A stretch of 35,480 bases of DNA from an uncultured Chloroflexota bacterium (lineage in GTDB: Bacteria > Chloroflexota > Chloroflexia > Thermomicrobiales > UBA6265). Every line of letters starts with the position of its first letter. Positions within the stretch are counted from its first letter, which is position 1. A model generated the notes under the pieces. The model was not told the origin of the DNA. It did no database searches and worked only from the letters and a program-made list of their open reading frames with translations. This document shows, in pieces, positions 23,782 to 31,181 of this stretch. Location of the stretch: contig CALMZR010000334.1 in NCBI GenBank assembly GCA_937870845.1, positions 1-35,480 of the forward strand. Direction: 5' to 3'. The translations under genes and the position numbers were made by a program.

Positions 23782-25425
23782 ATGGGCCTGCACGATCAAT
23801 GGCACGAAAACGCGGTCATCTATTGCCTCGACGTCGAAACCTACGCCGACTCGGATGGCGACGGCGTCGGCGACTTCGCCGGGTTGACGCAACGCCTCGA
23901 CTACCTCTCCGGACTGGGGGTGAGCTGCCTCTGGCTGATGCCGTTCTACCCCACGCCGAACGGCGACGACGGCTACGACGTGGCGGACTACAACGCGGTC
24001 GATCGGCGCCTGGGCACGATGGCCGATTTCGCCGAGTTCGTCGTCGAGGCGCGCGAGCGCGGGATGCACGTCATCGTCGACCTTGTGCCGAACCACACGT
24101 CGGACCAGCACCCGTGGTTCCAGGCGGCGCGGCAGGACCCGGACTCGCCGTATCGAGACTATTACATCTGGCGCGAGGACGACCCCGGCGACACGAGCGA
24201 TCAGGTGGTCTTCCCCGGGGAGCAAGAGGGCATCTGGACCTTCGACGAGGCGGCGAAGGCCTGGTATCTCCACCATTTCTACGCCTTTCAGCCGGACGTC
24301 AACTTCGCCAACCCCGCCGTGCGCGAGGAGTTCCGCAAGATCATGGGGCTCTGGCTGCAACTGGGGGTCGACGGCTTCCGCATCGACGCCGCGCCGTTCC
24401 TGATCAACCTGATCGGGGTCGAGAGCGGGCGCGGCATGGAGCCCGCGCATGACTATCTGCAAGAGTTGAAGGAGTTCGCCGCCTTGCGTAACGGCAGCGC
24501 CATCCTGCTCGGCGAGGTGGACGAGGGGTTGAGCACCATTGCCGACTACTTCGGCGGCGGCAACCAACTGCAGGCGTTGTTCAACTTTCCGCTGAACCGC
24601 TTCGTTTTTCTGGGGCTGGCCCAGGAGAGCGCCGACCCGATCAAGTTCGGCTTGCAACAACTGCCGACCATCCCCGACAAAGGGCAGTGGGTCAATTTCC
24701 TGCGCCACCACGACGAGCTGAACCTGTCGCGCATGACGATGGACCAGCGCGAGCAGGTGTTCGCCAGGTTCGGGCCGGACCCCGACATGCAAATCTACAA
24801 CCGCGGGTTGCGCCGGCGGCTGGCCCCGATGCTCGGCGGCGACCAAGACCATCTTTGCCTCGCCTACAGTCTGCTGTTGAGCTTGCCCGGCGCGCCAATG
24901 TTCTTCTACGGCGAGGAGATCGGCATGGGCGAGAACCCGGCGCTGCCCGGGCGGCTGGCCGTGCGGGGGCCGATGCAGTGGACGCCGTACGACAACGGCG
25001 GCTTCTCGGCTGCCCCGCCCGAACGGTTCGTGCGGCCGATGCTGGCCGGCGGCGAGTACGGCCACGAGCGGGTCAGCGTAGCTTCCCAGCGTGGCGACCC
25101 GGATTCGCTGCTCAATCGGCTGACGACGCTAATCCGGGCCCGGCGCGAATGCGGGGAGATCGGCTCAGGGGATTGCCGCATTCTCGACACCGGCTCCGAC
25201 GCGGTCCTCGGGCTGCGCTACGACGACCACCAAAGCGCCATCGTGACCCTGAACAACCTCTCGCCCGGGCGCCAGACCCTCACCCTCGACCTGAGCGAGC
25301 GGGAGATGGAGGCGGCGACCACCCTCGTCTCCGATCGGCCGTACGGACCAGTAGACGCCAGGAATGGGCGGATGCGGATGAATGGGTATGGATATCGGTG
25401 GTTGCGGCTGGGCGGTGTCTACTGA
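23782..25425 (+). CDS. GH13 alpha-amylase-family enzyme, trehalose-synthase-like
   Basis: A 547-residue glycoside hydrolase family 13 protein. The barrel starts with AVIYCLDVETYADSDGDGVG and LWLMPFYPTPNGDDGYDVAD, wording close to trehalose synthase (maltose-trehalose isomerase). Catalytic residues are Asp202 (GFRIDAAPF), Glu245 (LLGEVDEG) and Asp311 (RHHDELN). Trehalose synthases usually have EANQ at the acid, so the EVDEG variant leaves the exact reaction open: trehalose synthase, alpha-glucosidase or another alpha-glucan transferase. The C-terminal 90 residues form the usual beta domain. There is no signal peptide, so it is cytoplasmic. ATG 23782 follows AGGAAGGAG. Confidence 0.88.
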   Translation: MGLHDQWHENAVIYCLDVETYADSDGDGVGDFAGLTQRLDYLSGLGVSCLWLMPFYPTPNGDDGYDVADYNAVDRRLGTMADFAEFVVEARERGMHVIVDLVPNHTSDQHPWFQAARQDPDSPYRDYYIWREDDPGDTSDQVVFPGEQEGIWTFDEAAKAWYLHHFYAFQPDVNFANPAVREEFRKIMGLWLQLGVDGFRIDAAPFLINLIGVESGRGMEPAHDYLQELKEFAALRNGSAILLGEVDEGLSTIADYFGGGNQLQALFNFPLNRFVFLGLAQESADPIKFGLQQLPTIPDKGQWVNFLRHHDELNLSRMTMDQREQVFARFGPDPDMQIYNRGLRRRLAPMLGGDQDHLCLAYSLLLSLPGAPMFFYGEEIGMGENPALPGRLAVRGPMQWTPYDNGGFSAAPPERFVRPMLAGGEYGHERVSVASQRGDPDSLLNRLTTLIRARRECGEIGSGDCRILDTGSDAVLGLRYDDHQSAIVTLNNLSPGRQTLTLDLSEREMEAATTLVSDRPYGPVDARNGRMRMNGYGYRWLRLGGVY

Positions 25426-25477
25426 GCCGACAGCCCGCGACTTTCCTGGAACGCTGAGTGTCGCGCCCGTCGCCATC

Positions 25478-25535
25478 GTGTCATTCCGAGGAACGAGGAA
25501 TCTCGCCCGAAGGGCGCGTCCGTTGTGCATGACAC
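25478..25535. repeat. 58-bp interspersed element with 7-bp terminal inverted repeats
   Basis: The element begins GTGTCATTCCGAGGAACGAG and ends GCATGACAC. GTGTCAT (25478-25484) and ATGACAC (25529-25535) are exact reverse complements, and an internal CGCCC-GAA-GGGCG hairpin lies at its centre. It occupies the space before the radical SAM gene. A related copy starts at 22752. It resembles a small non-autonomous (MITE-like) or REP-like element. Confidence 0.55.
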
Positions 25536-25586
25536 CGGCACGCCGCGATGCGCTCGAACGCCGAATCGGCTACCGTTTGTCGTGCG

Positions 25587-26999
25587 ATGAATGTGGTCCT
25601 GATCTCAACGTACGAGCTGGGACGACAACCGTTCGGCGTGGCGTCCCCAGCCGCCTGGCTGCGCGAAGCAGGCGTGAAGGCAACCTGCCTCGATCTTGCC
25701 ATCGAGCGGCTGGACGAGCGCGCCATCGCCGCCGCGGACCTGATCGCCTTCTACGTCCCGATGCACACGGCGACCCGGCTGGCGGCGGGGTTCGTCGAAC
25801 GGGTCAAGCGCCTCAGCCCGGCCGCCCACATCTGCTTCTACGGGCTCTACGCCCCGGTGAACGAGGCGTTTCTGCGCGAGCTCGGAGCCGACACGATTCT
25901 GGGAGGCGAGTTCGAGGAAGGACTCGTCGCCCTCGTCAATCGCCTCAACCAGAACGAAGCTCAAGCGCGGCAACCGGAGCCGACAGTATCACTCGCGAGG
26001 CAGCAATTCCTGGTTCCCGACCGCACCGGATTGCCGCACCTGAGCACGTACGCGCACGTCACGCTGGCGAACGGCGAATCCCGCACGGCGGGGTACACCG
26101 AGGCCAGCCGCGGCTGCAAGAACCTGTGCCGGCACTGCCCCATCGTCCCGGTCTACGGCGGGCGCTTCTTCGTGGTGCAGCCAGACGTCGTGCTGGAAGA
26201 CATCGCTCAGCAGATCGACGCCGGGGCGCGCCACATCACCTTCGGCGACCCCGATTTCTTCAACGGCCCGACCCACGCCATCCGCATCGTGGAGGCGCTG
26301 CACCGGCGCTGGCCGGACCTCACGTACGACGTGACGATCAAGGTCGAGCATCTGCTCCGCCAGGCCGGGCATCTGCCCAGGCTGCGCGATACGGGCTGCC
26401 TGTTCGTGACCAGCGCGGTCGAGGCGGTAGACGACCGCATCCTGCAAATCTTCGACAAGCGCCACACGCGCGACGACTTCGTGCGCGTCGTCTCGCTGCT
26501 GCGCGAGACCGGGCTGAATCTCAATCCGACCTTCGTCACGTTCAATCCCTGGATTTCGCTCCACGGCTACCACGATCTGCTGCGAACGATCCTCGAGCTC
26601 GATCTGGTCGGCGCCGTCTCACCGATCCAGTACGCGATCCGCCTGCTCATCCCGCGCGGCTCGCGATTGTTGGAGCTGCCGCTGGTGCAGGAATTCGTGG
26701 GCGAGTTCGACCCGGCGGCGCTGGTCTACCCCTGGACGCACCCCGACCCGCGCATGGACCGCCTGCACGAGGAGGTCTTGGCCCTGGTCAGCGGCGAAAC
26801 CGGGACGCAGGAAGATCGCCACGCCACATTCGCCAAGGTCTGGGAGCTGACGGAGCGCTCCCGCGAGGCGCCAGTGAGCGACCCGTTCGCCCTCGTCGCT
26901 CAGGGCGCCGCCAGCCGCGAACCGATCCCGCACCTGAGCGAACCGTGGTACTGCTGAGCGGAGCCAACCCCGGAGCAGTTCGCTCCGGATCGGGTGTGA
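25587..26999 (+). CDS. B12-binding-domain radical SAM selenoprotein, CUAEP-tail type (UGA read as Sec)
   Basis: A 470-residue protein if TGA 26955-26957 is decoded as selenocysteine (Sec457). The N-terminal part (about 1-130) is a cobalamin-binding-like Rossmann domain (MNVVLISTYELGRQPFGVAS, HICFYGLYAPVNEAFLRELG). The radical SAM core has the cluster motif Cys177-x3-Cys181-x2-Cys184 (SRGCKNLCRHCPIVPVY). The chain up to the UGA ends SEPWYC; the next codons read Ala-Glu-Pro-Thr-Pro-Glu-Gln-Phe-Ala-Pro-Asp-Arg-Val, then TGA at 26997. That gives a C-U-A-E-P tail, the hallmark of the CUAEP/CCAEP-tail radical SAM family as I recall it. A hairpin follows at SECIS spacing. The reaction is unknown. 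ATG 25587 is chosen because the domain starts there. Confidence 0.85.
26955..26957 (+). other. In-frame UGA, predicted selenocysteine codon
   Basis: TGC-TGA-GCG-GAG-CCA encodes Cys-Sec-Ala-Glu-Pro. The motif and its position close to the C-terminus agree with the known alternative CCAEP tail, in which the same position is Cys. Reading it as a stop would truncate the protein exactly inside the motif. Sec machinery (selA, selB, selC, selD) must be elsewhere in the genome; it is not in this window. Confidence 0.82.
26967..26995 (+). promoter_or_regulatory. Bacterial SECIS-like hairpin downstream of the Sec codon
   Basis: CCGGAGC (26970-26976) pairs perfectly with GCTCCGG (26982-26988) around the loop AGTTC. 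A lower stem, ACC (26967-26969) with GGT (26993-26995), adds three pairs with a 4-base bulge on the 3' side. The apical loop starts 20 bases after the UGA and has G as its second base, which fits bacterial SECIS rules (loop 16-37 bases from UGA, G near the loop start). The hairpin lies inside the extended coding region. Confidence 0.72.
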
Positions 27000-27004
27000 G
27001 GCGG

Positions 27005-27136
27005 GCTACCGGCTATCGGCTATCGGCTACCGGCTATCGGCACTTGGCGTCGTGGGCGGAGCGGGCGATTGCCGCAGCACCGCCAGCCTGCGTCGACTGA
27101 TAGCTGATAGCCGATAGCTGATAGCTGATAGCTCGG
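27005..27136. repeat. Inverted heptamer arrays upstream of the ureohydrolase gene
   Basis: Left array (27005-27041): repeats of GCTATCG/GCTACCG in steps of seven. Right array (27097-27136): repeats of CTGATAG/CCGATAG in steps of seven. The two are near reverse complements of each other, separated by about 55 bases, so they can form a long imperfect hairpin. Such short tandemly repeated heptamers resemble the STRR elements known from cyanobacteria. They fill the space between the radical SAM and ureohydrolase genes. Confidence 0.75.
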
Positions 27137-27151
27137 AGCCAGGAGCGACGA

Positions 27152-28117
27152 ATGAGCGACGATGCGCGAATCGTGCCAGTCCCGCTGGGCAAGCCGACGT
27201 TTCTCGATGCGCCGCGGTGCAGTGATCTCGGGACGCTGGAGGCGGACATCGCGGTGCTCGGCGTGCCCTTCGGCTATCCGTACGACATGATCGGGCCGAT
27301 GTCGGCCTCGGCGACCGCGCCGGAGGCGATTCGCGCCCAATCGGCGCGCTGGGCCCCGTACGTCGATCACTACGACTACGACTTCGGCGCCGACATCTTC
27401 GCCGGGCGCGAGGTCCGCATCGTCGACTGCGGCGACGTGGCCATGACGCCGGGCGATTTCGCGGGGAACAGCGCCGCGACGACGGCGGCCGTGAATGCCA
27501 TCCTCGACCGCGGCGCCGTGCCGATCGTCCTCGGCGGCGACCACGCCATCCCCATCCCGGTCTTTCGCGCCTACGAGGGGCGCGGCGCGATGGTCATCGT
27601 CCAGCTCGACCAGCACATCGACTGGCGGCAGGAGCGCAACAGCGTCACCGAGGGGTTGAGCAGCACCATGCGCCGCGCCGCGGAGATGCCCTGGGTGAGC
27701 GGCATGGCGCAGATCGGCCTGCGCGCCGTCGGTAGCGCTCGCCAGCAGGAGGTGGACGACGCGCTGGCGTACGGCAGCGTCCAGGTCCGCGCCGAGGAGC
27801 TGCACGAGGTGGGCGTCGCCGCCGTTCTCGAGCGCATCCCGCCCGCCGACCGCTACTACATCACTTTCGACGCTGACGCGCTCGACGTCCCCATCGCTCC
27901 CGGCGTGCTGGTTCCCGGATTCGGCGGGATCACGTACTACGAGGCGTCGAACCTGCTGCGCGGGATCGCGCGCAAGGGCACGATCGTCGGTTACGACATC
28001 GTCGAGGTCGTGCCCGCGCTCGACGTGGCGCACATCACCAGCCAGGTCTGCGCCCGCCTGACACTGAACTTCATCGGGGAGATGGCCCATACCGGGCAAA
28101 TCGGGCGCACGAGATGA
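27152..28117 (+). CDS. Ureohydrolase (agmatinase/arginase family)
   Basis: A 321-residue binuclear manganese hydrolase that splits a guanidino or related amidino group. Metal ligands are all present: His131 (LGGDHAI), Asp153, His155 and Asp157 (QLDQHIDWR), Asp240 and Asp242 (TFDADALD); Glu285 is in the YDIVEVVPALD motif. The substrate may be agmatine, a guanidino acid or another amidine; the wording HIDWRQERNSVTEG is of the agmatinase-like branch. The ATG at 27152 follows CCAGGAG. The stop overlaps the next gene by four bases (ATGA), so both are made together. Confidence 0.93.
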   Translation: MSDDARIVPVPLGKPTFLDAPRCSDLGTLEADIAVLGVPFGYPYDMIGPMSASATAPEAIRAQSARWAPYVDHYDYDFGADIFAGREVRIVDCGDVAMTPGDFAGNSAATTAAVNAILDRGAVPIVLGGDHAIPIPVFRAYEGRGAMVIVQLDQHIDWRQERNSVTEGLSSTMRRAAEMPWVSGMAQIGLRAVGSARQQEVDDALAYGSVQVRAEELHEVGVAAVLERIPPADRYYITFDADALDVPIAPGVLVPGFGGITYYEASNLLRGIARKGTIVGYDIVEVVPALDVAHITSQVCARLTLNFIGEMAHTGQIGRTR

Positions 28118-29304
28118 GTTTGTACGACGACCTCGGAGTTCCAACCGTCATCAACGCCAGCGGCACGCTCACCCGGCTGGGCGGCAGCCGCATGGCCCCG
28201 GAGACGCTGGCGGCCATGGCCGAAGCCGCCGCCTCCTTCGTCCCGATCGACGATCTGCAAGCCCGCGCCGGGGAGATCATCGCCGAGATCACCGGCGCGG
28301 AGGCAGGGTACGTCGTCTCCGGGGCGGCGGCTGGGTTGTCGCTGGGGATCGCCGCCTGCGTGGCCGGGATGGACGTGGGAGCCATGGACCGCCTGCCCGA
28401 CACAACGGGGTTGAAAAACGAGGTCGTGGTGCAGCGTGGGCACCGCAACGCCTACGACCACGCCATTCGCGCCGTTGGCGTGCGCATGGTCGAGGTTGGG
28501 TATCTCGGCTATCCCGGCGCGGGAGGGACGCACCCCTGGCAGATCGCCGAGGCGATCACGGAGCGCACGGCGGCCGTGGCCTGCCCAATATTGGACACGC
28601 CGGGGACCCTGCCGTTGCCGGAGGTCTGCCGTATCGCGCATGCGCGCGGGGTTCCGGTCGTGGTCGATGCCGCGGCCGAGCTGCCGCCGCGGGCGAACCT
28701 GCGCCGCTTCATCGCCGAGGGCGCGGATCTGGTCGTCTTCTCCGGCGGCAAGGCCATCGCCGGGCCGCAGGCCAGCGGCATCCTGGCCGGCCGCGCCGAC
28801 CTGATCGCCTCGGTCGCCTTGCAGCATCAGGACATGGACGTGCGACCGCAAACCTGGTCGTGGCGGCCGTTGCTCGACGCGCATCTCCTGGCCGGCGTGC
28901 CGCACCAGGGGTTCGGCCGCTCCATGAAAGTCGGCCGCGAAGAGATCGCCGGGCTCATCACCGCCTTGCGCCGCTACGCCGCCGGCAGCGACGAGGCCGA
29001 CCTCGACCGCTGGCGCCGCCTCCTCGACCCCATCGAGCGGGCATTGGACGGCCTGCCCGGCATGTGCGTGACGCGCCATGTCCCAGCCCACAAACCGATC
29101 CCATCGCTGCGCATCGACCTCGCCGGCTCGGACACGGCGGAGCGGGCATACGATCTGGTCAACCGCCTGCTCGCCGGAGAACCCGCCATCGCCATCGACC
29201 AATCGCACGCCGAGCATGGCCGCCTCTCCGTCAACCCCATGGGCCTGACCGCGGACGAGGCCTCGGTGGTCGCGCGCCGGCTACGCGAAGAGCTGAACAG
29301 GTGA
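28114..29304 (+). CDS. SelA-like fold-type I PLP enzyme (DgaE-like, aminotransferase V fold)
   Basis: A 396-residue pyridoxal-phosphate enzyme. The start DDLGVPTVINASGTLTRLGG is typical of the SelA/DgaE branch; Asp185 (VVVDAAAEL) contacts the cofactor and Lys213 (VFSGGKAIAGPQ) forms the Schiff base. D-glucosaminate-6-phosphate ammonia-lyase (DgaE) and related amino-acid lyases are the nearest described functions. It is not a true SelA: the N-terminal tRNA-binding domain of about 60-70 residues is missing. It is translationally coupled to the ureohydrolase, suggesting consecutive steps on a guanidino or amino compound (inference). Confidence 0.86.
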   Translation: MSLYDDLGVPTVINASGTLTRLGGSRMAPETLAAMAEAAASFVPIDDLQARAGEIIAEITGAEAGYVVSGAAAGLSLGIAACVAGMDVGAMDRLPDTTGLKNEVVVQRGHRNAYDHAIRAVGVRMVEVGYLGYPGAGGTHPWQIAEAITERTAAVACPILDTPGTLPLPEVCRIAHARGVPVVVDAAAELPPRANLRRFIAEGADLVVFSGGKAIAGPQASGILAGRADLIASVALQHQDMDVRPQTWSWRPLLDAHLLAGVPHQGFGRSMKVGREEIAGLITALRRYAAGSDEADLDRWRRLLDPIERALDGLPGMCVTRHVPAHKPIPSLRIDLAGSDTAERAYDLVNRLLAGEPAIAIDQSHAEHGRLSVNPMGLTADEASVVARRLREELNR

Positions 29305-29445
29305 CGGGTGACGGGTTGCGGGTGGTGGGTGAAAGGTAATGGGTGACGGGAGCCGCTCCGCCTCGCCCCATGGCGCAAGCATCCCTGTCGCCTGTCACCC
29401 ATTGACCCCGACACCCGACGCCCGACACCCGTCACCCCCGTCTCC
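29300..29445. repeat. Inverted heptamer arrays downstream of the PLP-enzyme gene
   Basis: Left part (29300-29352) is built of GGGTGAC/GGGTTGC/GGGTGGT-type heptamers; the right part (about 29385-29445) has GTCACCC/CGACACC-type heptamers in the opposite sense. The two can pair as a long imperfect hairpin. Layout matches 27005-27136 but with a different heptamer. The remainder of 29305-29559 shows no gene. Confidence 0.7.
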
Positions 29446-29559
29446 CCCCTTGCCAACTTCGCCCTTCCCTCGGATGCTTACCGCGCGCAACACGGCGACG
29501 AGTGTCCGGGTGTGATCCGGCAGCGAAAGCGGGCGCGTAGGGTCAGGTAGACAGGCGCG

Positions 29560-30162
29560 ATGACCGGCCCCGAACTGGAACCGCGAGACGAAGAGCTCAT
29601 CGCGGCCGTCGCCCGAGGCGACCACCCGTCTCTGCTGGCGCTGTATGACCGGCACGGCCGGGTCGCCTACGGGCTTGCCTACCGCATCCTCGGCGACGCC
29701 GGGGCGGCGGAGGAGGCGGTGCAGGACGGGTACCTGCGGGTCTGGCGTCGCGCCTCGACATTCGACCCTTCGCGTGGAGGCGTACGTTCCTGGCTGCTCA
29801 CCATCGTCCACCATTGCGCCATCGACGGGTTGCGCCGCCGCGCGGGCGCGCCGCCGGTCGTCGCCGGGCTCGACGAGATCGCCGAGCGGCAGGCCTTCCC
29901 CGACGCCTGGAGCGAGGTTTCGGGCCGGCTGGAGAGCGATCGCGTGCGCACGGCGGTGGCGACGTTGCCGGGAGAGCAGCGGCGCGCCATCGAGATGGCC
30001 TTTTTCGACGGGCTGACCCACCGCGAAATCGCAGAGCGGGACGGCCTGCCATTGGGGACGGTGAAAGGCCGTCTCCGCCTCGGTTTGCGACGATTGCAGG
30101 GGCTGTTGGCGGAACCTTCGCCGGGAGCGGAGCGGCCGGTGGACATCATCCGTGGAACCTAA
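29560..30162 (+). CDS. ECF (sigma-70 group 4) RNA polymerase sigma factor
   Basis: A 200-residue extracytoplasmic-function sigma factor. Region 2 covers about residues 20-95 (LLALYDRHGRVAYGLAYRIL, AEEAVQDGYLRVWRRA, GGVRSWLLTIVHHCAIDGLR) and region 4 about 130-185 (LPGEQRRAIEMAFFDGLTHR, EIAERDGLPLGTVKGRLRLG). It directs polymerase to a small stress regulon. The 3' end overlaps the anti-sigma gene by 11 bases, the standard pair arrangement. No clear autoregulatory promoter is visible upstream. Confidence 0.95.
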   Translation: MTGPELEPRDEELIAAVARGDHPSLLALYDRHGRVAYGLAYRILGDAGAAEEAVQDGYLRVWRRASTFDPSRGGVRSWLLTIVHHCAIDGLRRRAGAPPVVAGLDEIAERQAFPDAWSEVSGRLESDRVRTAVATLPGEQRRAIEMAFFDGLTHREIAERDGLPLGTVKGRLRLGLRRLQGLLAEPSPGAERPVDIIRGT

Positions 30163-30943
30163 CCTGACCATGGCCCGGCACGCCGAAGCCCGCGATCTGC
30201 TGGGGGCCTTTGCCCTGGGCGCGCTGGAGGCGCAGGAGGCCGCCGCCGTGCGGGCGCACCTGGCGACGTGCGCGGAGTGCCAGGCTGAGATCGCCGCGCT
30301 CTGGTCCGCCGTCGACGCCTTGCCCGAGCTGATCGAGCCGATGGATCCCCCGCCTGGGCTGCGCGACCGCATCTCGGCCGCGATCCTGGCGGAGGCGGCC
30401 GCGCCACAATCCCCGACTCCTGCGCCCGCTCCGGCGCCGATAGCGCCGGTTGCTCCCGTGGCCCCGCCCGCCGTGCCCGAGCGCCGGTTGGCGGAGCCGA
30501 TTCGTCCGGCGAGATGGTGGTCGAATGCCACGCCATGGGCGGCCGCGGCAGTCATCCTGCTCCTGGTCTCGGGCGGGCTCCTGGCCTGGAACCTGCGCCT
30601 GCAGAATCAGATCGAGGCTGTTCCCACGCCGGAGACCATCGCTCTGGCCCCGACCGACGCCGCCCCGGACGCCAGCGGCGAGGTGACGTATCTCCCGGAC
30701 GACAATCTGCTGGTTCTCGACGTGCGCGACTTGCCCGCCCTGGAGCCCGGCCAGGTCTACGAGGTCTGGCTGATCGGCGACGAGGGCGCGCCCGCGCCGG
30801 CCGGCGTCTTCGACCAGGAGACCGACCGCCACGCCATCGTCGTCGATCGCAGCCGCTACGACACCCTGGCCATCACCGCCGAGCCGGGCCCGCTGGGGAC
30901 CGAAGCCCCGACCGGGGAGATCGTGGCCACGGCGCCGTTGTGA
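30152..30943 (+). CDS. Anti-sigma factor with zinc-finger (ZAS) and RskA-like domains
   Basis: A 263-residue membrane-anchored regulator that holds the preceding sigma factor. The ZAS motif His36-x3-Cys40-x2-Cys43 (HLATCAECQAEI) binds zinc. A Pro/Ala-rich linker (about 84-120) leads to a single membrane helix (129-147), and the extracytoplasmic part (YEVWLIGDEGAPAPAGVF, AITAEPGPLGTEAPTG) is RskA-like. The start GTG 30152 overlaps the sigma gene; ATG 30170 is an alternative that keeps the motif. Release probably follows regulated proteolysis. Confidence 0.92.
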   Translation: MEPNLTMARHAEARDLLGAFALGALEAQEAAAVRAHLATCAECQAEIAALWSAVDALPELIEPMDPPPGLRDRISAAILAEAAAPQSPTPAPAPAPIAPVAPVAPPAVPERRLAEPIRPARWWSNATPWAAAAVILLLVSGGLLAWNLRLQNQIEAVPTPETIALAPTDAAPDASGEVTYLPDDNLLVLDVRDLPALEPGQVYEVWLIGDEGAPAPAGVFDQETDRHAIVVDRSRYDTLAITAEPGPLGTEAPTGEIVATAPL

Positions 30944-30980
30944 GCCAGAGAGTTTCAGGCTACCGGCGCTGGCCCCAACG

Positions 30981-31025
30981 ACCCTCACCCCAACCGCTCT
31001 CCCTGTGCGCAGGGAGAGGGGCTTT
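30981..31025. terminator. Palindrome-derived bidirectional terminator between convergent genes
   Basis: CTCTCCCTG (30997-31005) pairs with CAGGGAGAG (31010-31018) around the loop TGCG and is followed by GGGCTTTT, like a factor-independent terminator for the sigma/anti-sigma operon. The CCCTCACCCCAACC lead-in marks it as a member of the dispersed CCCCTCTCCC repeat family, here placed between the convergent anti-sigma and DUF499 genes. Confidence 0.6.
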
Positions 31026-31065
31026 TGGTCGACATCGTGTGGGAGGCCGTCACCTGATGTGCCGT

Positions 31066-31131
31066 CGAACTCGCCCGAACTTCCCGAACTTCCCGAACTT
31101 CCCGAACTTCCCGAACTTCCTGAACTTCCGG
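31066..31131. repeat. Nine-base tandem repeat array (GAACTTCCC units)
   Basis: About seven consecutive nine-base units of GAACTTCCC with first and last copies degenerate (GAACTCGCC, GAACTTCCT, GAACTTCCG). It lies in the 238-base space between the anti-sigma and DUF499 genes. Being a multiple of three it leaves all frames open, but no credible coding sequence covers it. Confidence 0.8.
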
Positions 31132-31181
31132 GGAGGCGGGGGGTGGACGGATGATGCCGGATGATCACTGGTGATCACGCT

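Noticed and set aside
26955-26957. Ordinary stop codon for the radical SAM gene
   Set aside because: The codons after it complete a C-U-A-E-P family tail and a SECIS-like hairpin follows at the right distance; chance agreement is unlikely.
27005-27136. CRISPR array
   Set aside because: The repeat unit is seven bases with no unique spacers and no cas genes nearby.
28114-29304. Selenocysteine synthase SelA next to the predicted selenoprotein
   Set aside because: The protein is SelA-like in fold but lacks the N-terminal tRNA-Sec-binding domain and is coupled to a ureohydrolase; a DgaE-like lyase fits better.
31066-31131. Small repeat protein encoded by the nine-base array
   Set aside because: The frames through it read only as low-complexity (NFP or GSS repeats), without a ribosome site or conserved domain.
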